Notes under the pieces: model-generated
The model's input: the letters and a program-made list of their open reading frames with translations, nothing else
Databases searched by the model: none
Told to the model about the DNA's origin: nothing
Position numbers and translations under genes: made by a program
Part shown: positions 46,027 through 56,392 of the stretch, in pieces
Position numbering within the stretch: position 1 is the stretch's first letter
Layout: each line of letters starts with the position of its first letter
NCBI GenBank assembly: GCA_029582165.1
Contig: CM055886.1
Coordinates: forward strand, 22,816,669-22,880,668
Length of the DNA stretch: 64,000 nucleotides
Direction: 5' to 3'
Source of the DNA: Portulaca oleracea
Taxonomy: Eukaryota > Streptophyta > Magnoliopsida > Caryophyllales > Portulacaceae

Positions 46027-47880
46027 AATTCCCCCTTCCTTAGTCCTTGTTTGTTCCCAACCAAGTCAAGACTTACAAAAGAAAAGGAAAATAAAAGAAA
46101 AGAAAAGAAACGAGGACAAAAGACTCAAATCAAAAGAAAAAGGCTCAAAAGGAAAAGGAAATATTTATCTACAAACCTCACAAGGATGGCATCAATAGGA
46201 CATCAATCAAAGAAACCTAACCAAGCACAACCCAAAAATGAATTAAAGTCTATATACAAAAGAAGGGAAAACATTGGAAAGATTTACAAGAACAACACTG
46301 CTCAAGTTCAAATCAATCACCCCCTAATCATAAATGAAGCAAGCAAGCACATGAGTAAATATGAAACTAGGTAGAACAAGAGCAATTCTCACTTTTGGGA
46401 ATATAGAATCACTCCTCTCATGTGTTTTAATATGAATAAATCATTGCTCAATACTCTAACTAAAGAAGCATCCTACCATATTCTTGCTAAACATTTGAAT
46501 TCTCTACCGCTATTATGTAAATACACACATGACAATCAAGAGGACTTTCAAAAGGGTTGTAACGGGGTTAAGGTTAAGGGTAAAGAGTGAAAAACATTTG
46601 GGAAAAGTGGAGCTAAAAGCCCAAAATTGGAGCTAAACTTCACCAAATATACATGTACTAACTCTTAGCACATTTATCTAAATCAATTCATCTCTAGAAC
46701 AATTGGAAACTGCCTCAAAATCAAGAAGACATTATGCCAAACACTTTATTTACTTTTTACTTTTATTTTTTTAGAATTTTCTCTTTTTTTATTTTTTTCA
46801 ATTATTTTTTCCTTTCATGTGAATGTCAAACAGAAGACTCACAAGTATATACAACAAGACAAGTTTCCAATAACCCATACAAAGCTACAAAAATGGGGAT
46901 CAATCTCAAGATTCACAAGCCACAACATCCATAAACAAACCAACCATGCCACAAAAGTACCACAATCATCCAATTCATCACATGCAACACACTTAAAGCA
47001 TTGGCTTAATGGGAGGTAATATGTATTTGGCCAAGGCTTATGATGTGGGTCATCAAAAAAGGAGTGATCAAAGGCTAGTCATGGGTTAAAAGCAGTTATA
47101 CAAATATAAGGGTGACTATTTGGCTATGTAGCTTACAAACATATACAAATGAATGCTTCAATCATTTTATCATAGTACAACGCATGATGCAATTTCAAAG
47201 AGATGCAAAGCAAGTTCTACAGGATGCAACAATGGTAGAGTTACACATAGAAAACGATAGTAACAAAAATGATTAGTTTTTTGGCTCAAGTGGTCTCACG
47301 GGTCAACGCTCTCGATCAAGGGTAGCTCAAATATGTGCACATGTTAAACTCGCACCAAAAGATCATAAGGGGCAATCAGTTATCACTCTCAAGATTCAAT
47401 CCTCAACTCACTAAGTTTTTACAAACTCTTTACACAATTTTTATTTGCAAGTGGACTATACAAGATCAAATATAGTCAAAAATAACTTATGCAGCTTATA
47501 TTCATCAGTAGAGGAGTTATTGGATAATCCTCACCTATCCTAACTTTTCTTCGTCTTTTTTTTTCAATTTTTTTCTTTTTTTGGATTTTCTCTTTTTTTT
47601 CCTTTTTCTTTCACAACTGAAACTAAACTAAACTAAATAAAAACCTATAAAATAAAAGAAACTATAAACTAAGAAAAAGAAGAGAAAAAGAAATCTAAGA
47701 ATGCAACTGACTAATATAAACTAGGTGAATGCAACTATTTACAAATAAACTAACCTAGAAAACTAAGAAAAACAAACAAAAAGAAACTCTAAAACACCAA
47801 CTACACACATATACACACTATACACAGATGGACAAGGACATCCATTTTTTTATTTTTTACTTTTTTGCACAATCCCCCCC
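46027..47880 (-). other. 3' internal region of element A2
   Basis: The polypurine tract (minus strand AAGGAAGGGGGAATT) is at 46027-46041. Blocks between 46400 and 47880 match the inverse of 4250-5760 in element A, including the sequence around 'gaattctctaccgctat' and 'agtcctcttgattgtcat'. It is non-coding; the plus-strand frames at 46051-47019 are A-rich artefacts. Confidence 0.7.
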
Positions 47881-48610
47881 TCCCCCGGGGGCCCCTTCCC
47901 CTTCTATTTGGAAAAATCATTGTCGTCAATGCAAAGTACAACAAACTAGTCGCAAGGGGGACACAATGAAGGGTCATTGTGGAGGAGGAGGTGGGGGAGG
48001 ATAAGGATGGTGAGGATTGTTGGGTTAGGGTGGTCTAAACCTATCTTGGCCACAAGAAGAGGTGGTCCCGGTCTAACCTGAACCACCCCGATGAGGGGCG
48101 GAAAATGAACCCTAACGATTAGGATTCCCACCTAATCTAAACTAACTAACCTAAAACAATAAATAGCATAAACTAAATAGCATAAACTAAATAGCAGATG
48201 CTTAGTTATTACCTCAGGTCTCTTAACTAAAAACGCCTCGGTTGGCCTTATACTCTTGAACGCACCGACGTCGGTAGAAGATTCCAAAATAGGAATCCTC
48301 CACAAAGGTCCACGCAGCACATTTCAGCACGACTGCTAGACCGTTTCAACCCCGGTCAAACCAAGGTCAAAAGAGTATGTTGGACCGTATCAAATACGGC
48401 CCGTCCTTCCTCCCTTTTAGGGCGGTTTCTCGGGAATCACCCCGAGACCCCTATAACCAGGAACTTTATTAAGAAAGCTTTTCCCGGTATCCCTTAATTT
48501 CAATTATAGAGACTAGCCTTATTAATGGCCAAAGGGGATTGGAAAGACAATCTTCCAACACAAAGGGAACCCATATATATAGGAGAGAGAAGGTGGGAAA
48601 TGGAGATTGA
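47881..48610 (-). other. Unresolved element-derived sequence
   Basis: The part next to A2's G-run (47880-47960) encodes on the minus strand a stretch ending LLYFALTTM before the G-run, a phrase found at the end of Athila-type coding regions. From about 48110 onward I see no coding match. A minus-strand TATA-like run (CTATATATATGGG) lies at 48570-48585. Confidence 0.4.
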
Positions 48611-48890
48611 TTTCTGATGTGGGACGCGCGCCTGGGCATCACCACGGACTGTGGTACCTCACCACGGACCGTGGTGAGTCACAGAACCCATTCTGCAACC
48701 TCAGGAGGACACCATGGACCGTGGCACCCCCACCATGGACTGTGGCAGGGCACCACGGACCGTGGTGTCCCTTGCCACTTTCGTGGTGTTCCTCTTTTGC
48801 CCCCCTTTTGACCCTCTAAGGGTATTTCGGCCTTCTCAGTTCAATCCCTTATTGATCCGGCCCTCTTTCTAACATACTCTTGCCTTAGGG
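48611..48890 (-). repeat. Probable U3 of an unplaced LTR, with palindrome array
   Basis: Five palindromes of the form CCACGGACCGTGG or CCATGGAC(C/T)GTGG occur between 48639 and 48770, upstream (minus direction) of the TATA-like run at 48570-48585. The arrangement is that of the U3 regions of A, C and D. I cannot define the LTR ends or a target duplication. Confidence 0.45.
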
Positions 48891-49084
48891 TACTGGCTTG
48901 TGTGACCCTGTGGGGCCAACTAACACGGTTGTGATTGAACTGTTCAGTCATTGGTTAAGAGATCTTCTAGCAAAGACATCAACCACCGTGCTACGTTGGC
49001 TTGAGTACTCGGTTGTATTTGAACATTGTCGGGACACTCCCAACAAGGATGTCAATCACGCATGGAGCACAACAAGTTAAGAAT

Positions 49085-49591
49085 CTGAGTTTTGTTATTT
49101 TCAACTCAGGTCTGAGAAGACCTGATATCTGCAAATTGAGATTCACAATATGTTCGCCAAGAGATTTGTGCAACTTGGATAGAGTCAGGCCTCTCAAGGA
49201 AGCTAAACTCATTTACACCATCATCATCATCACCACCATCACCACCCACAAGGGTTGGTGGAGCAGTTGGAAAGGCATCCTCATTTCCAGGAAGGAAAAG
49301 GATGTTAGGTGCATTATTGATTGACAAAAGGTCATGAGGTAGTCTCACCTCATCATGGTTCGAATACACCCAATAAATCTCATCTTGTCGCCTTTTACAT
49401 ATTCCCATAGCCTCGATGGTCCTCGCATCCAACCTCTCTGACCCAGGCACTCTGTCATTCTCATGACCGGTGGTATCCAATCCTAAATGTCTAGCAAGCA
49501 CAGTAATCAACCCTCCAATAGCAATACTCCCAGTGGAGCGAGAGGCAACATGGGACAGATAAAGAGCAAACAAAGTAGCGGGGTTCACATT
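49085..49591 (-). pseudogene. Athila ORF1-type gene, C-terminal part (split by element I)
   Basis: Reads NVNPATLFALYLSHVAS, SIAIGGLITVLARHLGLD, DEIYWVYSNHDEVRLPH and an acidic tail GGDGGDDDD, then stops at 49106. The IGGLIT...LARxLGLD phrase is characteristic of the plant Athila ORF1 protein family. The N-terminal part lies beyond the Copia insertion at 54197-54660. Confidence 0.75.
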
Positions 49592-49850
49592 TGTTGAATG
49601 ATGCTTCAACAGTTTCTGTTGAAGTGTTTCCTAATTTTCAGCAAGTAGCAGTTAGTTGTGACTTGTGAGTCAAGTCAGTTTCTCTTTCCTATTTTTAGGC
49701 AATAAGGTGTTAGTCATGTCTCAGTTAGTTGCTAAATTTCAGTTGAGTTTGTTTGGTTAGTCCTATTTATTCTGATGTGTATTTCAGTTTTGAATGCAAT
49801 GAATTAGAGTTTCAGATTCTCCCTCTGTTAATTTTTTATCTGCTCCAACA
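49592..49850 (+). repeat. 5' LTR of element I
   Basis: 259 bp with TGTTG/CAACA inverted ends, followed after four bases by the primer-binding site. I see no clear TATA box; TCCTATTTATTCTG at about 49768 is the closest. Confidence 0.92.
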
Positions 49851-49854
49851 AATT

Positions 49855-49866
49855 TGGTATCAGAGC
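49855..49866 (+). other. Primer-binding site of element I
   Basis: TGGTATCAGAGC, complementary to initiator tRNA-Met, four bases after the LTR. Confidence 0.92.
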
Positions 49867-49983
49867 GTATTGAGAAGTAATTAGGCAAGGGAAGCCTATT
49901 CTCTCAATCAGGTTTTTATTTTTTCCTGGGAGTTATCAGAGAGTCCCAAACACAGTGAGGCAAACACAATTTGAGTGAAAGCA

Positions 49984-52900
49984 ATGGCGAGCAATGGTTC
50001 TAATTCCTCAGCCCAGCCACTAATTCCCATATTCAAAGGGGAAAAGTATCATCTCTGGAGCCTCAAGATGACAACTATGTTCAAGTCTCAAGAGTTATGG
50101 GACTTGGTGTCAACTGGGTACACCGAGCCTACTCCTGCACCGGCTCAACCTGACCAGAATCTTCGAGAGCTTCGCAAGAAGGATGCCAAGGCTCTATTCC
50201 TCATCCAATCTGCATTGGATGACGAGATTTTTCCAAGAATTGCAGCAGCCGCAACTTCCAAGCAGGCATTGGAGATTTTGAAGCAAGAATTTTTAGGCGA
50301 TAAAAAGGTAATCACTGTAAAATTACAGACTCTTCGTCGTGAATTTGAAACTTTGGTCATGCAAGAAAAAGAGTCTGTTCAAGATTTCTTGTCTAGGGTG
50401 TCTAGGATTGTTAGTCAGATGAAAACATATGGGGAAAGTGTTAGTAATGAAACTATTGTGTGCAAAGTGCTGATGAGTTTAACCAAAAAATTTGATCATA
50501 TTGTTGCTGCAATTGAAGAATCTAAGGATCTGTCTACTTACACTTTTGATCAACTAATGAGTTCCTTGCAAGCCCATGAAGCCAGAGTTATCAGGTCTTA
50601 TGAAAAGGTCGAGGAAAAGGCCTTTCAGGTGAAGGGGGTGACTTTAGAGAATTTTGGTCGCGGCCGTGGTAGAGGTGGTTTCCATCGCAGAGGCCGTGGG
50701 AAAGGTCAAGGAACAGGCCGAGGTAGAGGAAGTTATAATGAAGAGAGGCAGAACAAACCTTTCCTCTATCGTTACTATAACAAACCAAGCCACAAGGAGG
50801 CATATTGTTGGCAGAAACAGAGAGATGAAGCTAATAAAGCAAATTTTGCAGAGGAGGAAAGTAAGCTTTTCATGGCTGTTTTTTCTGAGAATGAGAAGTC
50901 TAACGATGTTTGGTTCTTAGACAGTGGTTGTTCTAATCACATGACTGGAACAAGGTCTTTATTTAAGGAGCTTGATGAGTCCAAAAAGTCAACAGTGACA
51001 CTTGGAGACAGCAAGGCTATTCATGTCGAAGGAAGAGGTATTGTAAGCATTACAACTCCCAAAGGTAATTCCAAGCTTTTGCATGATGTAATGCTTGTGC
51101 CTAGTTTGTTCCCCCATAATTTGCTTAGTGTCGGGCAGTTGATGATGAGTGGATATTCCCATTTCTTTGATGATGGTTATTGTATTATTAGAGAAAAGAC
51201 TTATGGGCAGATCATTACTAAAGTCGCAATGAAAAATAATAGGATGTTTCCACTTGAAGTCTCTATGGTTGAGAGGTGTGCCTTGGTTTCTAATGCTAAT
51301 GATGAGACTAAACTATGGCATTTGCGATATGGGCATTTGAATATTAATGGGTTGAAGTTGTTGAGCAGAAAGAAGATGGTTTTCGGGTTACCTAAGGTTG
51401 AAAGTATTGGTTTTTGTGAGAGTTGTGTTTATGCAAACAAAGTAAAAAAACTTTTCCTGTTGGTAAGGCTTGGAGGGCCTCTAAATGTCTTGAATTAGTG
51501 CACGCAGACTTGTGTGGACCCATGAGGACTGAATCCCTTGGTGGGAGTCGCTATTTTATGTTGATTACTGATGATTATAGTCGTATGAGCTGGGTTTATT
51601 TTCTGGAAAACAAGTCTGAAGCTTTTGACAGGTTCAAAAAATTCAAGGCATGTGTCGAAAGCCAAAGTGGTTTTTTGATAAAAAGCCTGCGAACAGACAG
51701 AGGAGGAGAGTTTACCTCTATTGAGTTCACTGTTTTTTGTCAAGAAAGTGGAATTCGCAGAGAGCTAATAGCACCGTATACACCTGAGCAGAACGGTGTC
51801 GCTGAGAGAAAGAACCGGACAGTGGTAGAAATGGCAAGGAGTATGATTCAAGCTAAGGGTCTTCCTACTCATTTTTGGGCAGAAGCTGTAGCAACAGCAG
51901 TGTACATTCTGAATTTGTCCCCTACAAAAGCAGTCCGTGATCAAACACCCTATGAAGCATGGACAGGTAGAAGGCCAACGGTGAGTCACTTAAAAGTATT
52001 TGGTTGTATAGCGTATGCTTTGATCAAAACATATTCTCAGAAATTTGACAAAAAATCTGAGAAATATATTTTTTTTGGCTATTCTTCCGAGTCTAAAGCA
52101 TACAAGCTATATAATCCTGTGAATGGCAAGATAACCATCAGTAGAGATGTGGTTTTTGATGAAGTTTCTGCGTGGGATTGGGGAGAAGGTAAAGTACAAG
52201 AAGGTATTACCCTGGAAGTTCCTTTGATTGAAAGGGAGGAGCAAGAATTACAACCTCCAAGTTCTCCTCACAGAAGCTCTTCACCAGCACCTTCTGAGGA
52301 GAGTCCAGCTACTCCTCTACCCAGAAGGTCAGGGAGGAATAGGAGGTCAAATCCTAGATGTGTTGATTATAATACAACTTGCACCTTTGCTTTATTTGTT
52401 ACAGATCCCATTTACTTTGAGGAAGCTACAAAGCAACCTGAGTGGTGCAAAGCAATGGAGGAGGAGTTGTTGTCCATCCAGAAAAACCAAACTTGGGATT
52501 TGGTAGACCTTCCAGAAGAGAAGAATGCGATTGGTTTGAAGTGGGTGTACCGCACTAAGTACAATGCTGATGGAACAGTTCAAAAATACAAGGCTCGACT
52601 AGTTGCAAAGGGTTATGCTCAAGAACAAGGTGTCGACTTTGATGAGACCTTCTCGCCCGTGGCTCGCTTTGAAACTGTAAGAATCTTTCTAGCCTTAGCT
52701 GCTCAGTTTCAATGGCCTGTATTTCAATTTGATGTGAAGTCTGCCTTTCTTAATGGGGAATTGAATGAGGAGGTATATGTTGCACAACCAGAAGGGTTTG
52801 TGATAAAAGGCGAGGAAAACAAAGTCTATAGGCTGAAAAAGGCTCTGTATGGTTTAAAACAGGCTCCACGTGCTTGGTATAATAAGATTGATGCTTTCTT

Positions 52901-53935
52901 CGCTGCAAATGATTTTCAGAGAAGTGCAAGTGAGCCTACCCTTTATTTCAAAAGACAAGGTGATATTGATTTCTTGGTGGTTTGTCTTTACGTTGATGAT
53001 ATGATATATATGGGGTCTTCGGAGTCTATTGTTGATGAATTTAAGTCATGCAAGATGAAGAAATTTGAGATGACAGATTTGGGACTACTGCACTACTTTC
53101 TTGGGCTTGAGGTAAAACAAGGTGTTGATGGTATTTTTATCTCTCAACAAAAATATGCAATGGACCTCCTCAAGAGACACAACATGGTGGGTTGTAAAAT
53201 TGCAAGTACTCCTATGAATGTGAATGAAGTATTGAGGGCTGAAGATGGTACTATAAAAGCTAATGCCACATACTTTCGAAGGCTTGTGGGTGGCCTTAAC
53301 TATCGCTCTCATACTCGACCTGACATTGCACACTCTGTGAGTGTGGTGTCTAGGTATATGCACAATCCATCTACACACCATTTGGGAGCTGCTAAAAGGA
53401 TTCTGCGCTATGTTTCAGGCACATCAGATTTTGGAATTTGGTACAGCAAGGTTGATGGGGTCAGACTATATGGTTATACTGACAGTGATTTTGCAGGCTC
53501 TATAGATGACAGAAAGAGTACTTCAGGTCAAGTATTCTTTCTTGGTTCAAGAGCAGTTTCATGGAGTTCTAAGAAACAGGACACTGTGGCTTTATCTTCT
53601 TCAGAGGCTGAATACATGGCAGGGACTTCTTCAGCTTGCCAAGTGGTATGGCTAAGGAAGTTACTAGCAGATTTCGGGCAAAAACAGATTGGTGCAACTG
53701 AAATATTCTGCGACAACAAGTCAGCTATAGCGATGTCCGTAAATCCAGCTTTCCATCGTACAAAGCACATAGATGTGCGCTATCATTTCATTCGTGACTG
53801 ACTACAAAGGGTGAGGTTGAACTAAAGCATTGTGGAACAAATCAACAAGTTGTTTATATACTGACCAAGGCTCTCCCTCCAGCCAAGCATGAGTATTTTA
53901 GAAAGAAGATGGGGATGACAAGTTTTGAAGCAAGG
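49984..53935 (+). pseudogene. Gag-pol polyprotein of element I (two frameshifts)
   Basis: ATG 49984 (MASNGSNSS) is chosen over the GTG at 49975. The first frame holds the Gag domain (IFKGEKYHLWSLKM, FKSQELWDLV), an RGRG-rich segment, a damaged zinc knuckle (YYNKPSHKEAYCW, first two Cys replaced), protease WFLDSGCSNHM (Asp near residue 312) and the pre-integrase finger. An indel in an A7 run at about 51446-51452 shifts the frame; the second frame runs from there to 53801: integrase [27 protein letters not shown] (all catalytic residues), then reverse transcriptase [33 protein letters not shown], then RNase [11 protein letters not shown] and [12 protein letters not shown]. Another frameshift at 53800 precedes the tail KGEVELKHCGTN. 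Confidence 0.92.
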
Positions 53936-53940
53936 GGGAG

Positions 53941-54196
53941 TGTTGAATGATGCTTCAACAGTTTTTGTTCAAGTGTTTCCTAATTTTCAGCAAGTAGCAG
54001 TTAGTTGTGACTTGTGAGTCAAGTCAGTTTCTCTTTCCTATTTTTAGGCAATAAGGTGTTAATCATGTCTCAGTTAGTTGCTAAATTTCAGTTGAGTTTG
54101 TTTCGTTAGTCCTATTTATTCTGATGTGTATTTCAGTTTTGAATGTAATGAATTAGAGTTTCATATTCTCCCTCTGTTAATTTTTTATTTGCTCCA
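53941..54196 (+). repeat. 3' LTR of element I
   Basis: Begins TGTTGAATG after the polypurine tract AAGCAAGGGGGAG. Ends GCTCCA, without the ACA present in the 5' copy. Confidence 0.88.
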
Positions 54197-54660
54197 TTCA
54201 CTTCACTATTATACATTCCCCACAGCATATATATAAGTCATGAAGCTTCATCACATTCATACTGTCACCATGACCAAGCATGCCACACAAAAGAATCCAT
54301 TATATTGTGCATAACAGAAAATCAGGTCGTGGACATTAGTGCTTGCTAGAGTCATAGTCCTCCCTAGTGGTGAGGAACGGCCAAATGTCGACAGGGTTCC
54401 ATATTTGAAGGTCATGGGGCATACCCTTCCTATCACGATCGAGGATTTCCGGAAGAGTGTACACATGAGCAAACTCATCCAAAGTGAAAACATTTCATTT
54501 CCAAGCAACCTAAAGTGAATCCTACCATTAGTCGTAGTCAAAACTACTCTGAGGGAACCCAAAAATTTGAGTGTCAAAGTCCTATGCTCCCTCATTATAG
54601 CGAAATTCAACATCCTACATACAGTTTTCAAGCAACCAAGTAATGTCATGAGTCATACTG
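54197..54660 (-). pseudogene. Athila ORF1-type gene, N-terminal part
   Basis: Upstream half of the gene at 49085-49591. In one frame with several stops it reads FTLDEFAHVYTLPEIL, GMPHDLQIWNPVDIWPF, LGHGDSMNVMKLHDLYML and GMYNSEVN, which joins to NVNPATLF on the far side of element I. The HGDSMNV phrase parallels the GRGDS-type motif of Athila ORF1 proteins. The true N-terminus is not recognised beyond about 54660. The longest open frame here (54257-54649) is in a different, shadow frame. Confidence 0.65.
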
Positions 54661-55438
54661 GTCGATTCTAAAAATGATTCAACCAAATAACATATGGGAG
54701 TAATATTTCTTTGACTTAGCACATACTCCCTTCCTCTACTTGGGAGCTAGCATTTTATGGGATTGGAATGTCCTAACCATCTTTATATATTTTTAGGATC
54801 TTATTTAACTGAAATTTATCCCAAAACAAAAAATCACAACTAAATAAAACCGAAACAAGCAATGTCATAGGTCATGGGTGCTTTAAACTTTCTTGAACTT
54901 ACGGCCTTACGCGAGAATAGGACAAGGTATTGGTGTAGGGAATATTTGCTCTCGAAATCCGAATTAGGTTTCAATAAATTAACTAACCACTTAGATTAGG
55001 GACATTACCATTTTATTAGGGACATTACCTTTTTATTATGTCTCCTATATGCTTCCCTAATATTCACCTAGCATTCAATTAATCAATTCCTTATCTAAAT
55101 TTGTTTGGACGAAATAGTACTATTTTCTAAAATAAACAAGGTCCATACGATGACTATCTTTCAAGACATCTTAAGTTCAATAATGTGCAAAATAATTGAT
55201 TCCGTTTGGAAATAAAGTTATCTTTCTATTAAGACAGTAGTGGCCTACTATCTCAATTCTCTTTCTGTTAATAGCCATCCTAGTTTGAGATTGACTTAAA
55301 TGGGTTAAAAATTCTTTTTTTTTAAATGAGTTTATTTTTTATAGAATGTGACAAATATTAGGTATAAATTTTCTTCTCAAGTAATTTTATGCAAAGAATC
55401 CTTGTTACATGGAGAATATTTCCTAATAAGATCTAGAA
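54661..55438. other. AT-rich intergenic DNA
   Basis: No gene or clear repeat structure seen. Confidence 0.5.
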
Positions 55439-55440
55439 TA

Positions 55441-56390
55441 CTCCCTCCGTCTTAAATAAGTGCTTGTTTGGCCTAACTTTTGGAAGTGTTTTTGGAGTTA
55501 AAAAGCACAAACTAGGCCAAACGGTGGTTTTTTTAGAAGCTAATAATTGTTTTCCAAAAACAGTTTTGGCCAAAAATAACTCCAAAAGCAGAAGCAGTAA
55601 ATTGCTGCTTCTGCTTCCTACAAATTAATCTCTACTCAATCTATAGGATTCTTTAGTGTTTAGTTTCCATAATTTCAAATAAATATTTTGGTTCTTATAA
55701 AAATAGCATTTAAAGATTTTAATATTATGTTAGAACCTTTAATTATATTAGATATTTTTATTATTTAATTTTTTTACAAATATGATATTTAAATTTTTGA
55801 TATATTAATATTTAATTTAAAGAATTGTTTATTTAAGTAAGATCATATATAGTTATAATTATTATTATTATAACTATAACTATAACTATACGATTATAAT
55901 TATTGCTAAAATTAAAACATGATAATTTATTTAAAAATTAATAAAAAGAGAAAAATGTAAATAATCATATGAAAATTTTACTCCCAAAAACACATGATAA
56001 TTTTAAAAGTTACATTTAACAATTAAATTTAGTAAAAGCACTTAACTCAAAAACTAGGCCAAACACTTCAAATACCTCTCCAAAAATAGATTTTATAAAA
56101 ATTGTTTGTAAGAAGCAAAAACATTTTTTTAGAAACTAGGCCAAACAGGCACTAAATTATCCATGTTTGACTTTATAGGTCAAAATTTTTAAACTTTGAC
56201 CATTAATTTAACAAATTATATATTGAGTTCTTGTATAGACTACCACTATTAGATTTGTGATGAAATATACTTTTACTTAAATACAATATTATTAGTTTTA
56301 CTTAAATAAAATGTAAAAAATTAACGGTCAAAATATTGCATTGGAGACCGTGAAAAAGTTAAGTGGACAAATTAATTGGGACGGAGGGAG
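55441..56390. mobile_element. Stowaway-like MITE containing a Tourist-like MITE
   Basis: Ends CTCCCTCCGTC and, inverted, CTCCCTCCGTC are the signature of Stowaway (Tc1/Mariner) MITEs. TA dinucleotides at 55439-55440 and 56391-56392 form the target duplication. Without the nested element at 55460-56152 and its duplication it is about 254 bp, normal for the family. No coding capacity. Confidence 0.88.
55460..56152. mobile_element. Tourist-like (PIF/Harbinger) MITE
   Basis: Termini GTGCTTGTTTGGCCTA and, inverted, GTGCCTGTTTGGCCTA (one difference), flanked by TAA (55457-55459, 56153-56155), the 3-bp duplication expected of PIF/Harbinger elements. Length 693 bp, very AT-rich interior, no gene. 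Confidence 0.82.
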
Positions 56391-56392
56391 TA

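Larger units (their letters stand above)
49592..54196 (+). mobile_element. Element I: Ty1/Copia retrotransposon, nearly complete
   Basis: LTRs at 49592-49850 (259 bp, TGTTGAATG...CCAACA) and 53941-54196. About seven substitutions by eye (about 97% identity) indicate fairly recent insertion. The primer-binding site TGGTATCAGAGC is at 49855-49866 and the polypurine tract at 53925-53940. The 3' LTR lacks the last three bases. TTCAC occurs at both flanks but offset by three bases on the left, so the target duplication is unclear. It is inserted in Athila ORF1 on the opposite strand. Confidence 0.92.

Noticed and set aside
46051..46374. Lys-rich plus-strand frame
   Set aside because: Opposite strand of the pyrimidine-rich 3' region of A2; composition artefact.
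329..48770. Palindromic repeats as CRISPR-like arrays
   Set aside because: The units are short imperfect palindromes with irregular spacing inside LTRs of a plant genome; there are no spacers of constant length and no cas genes.
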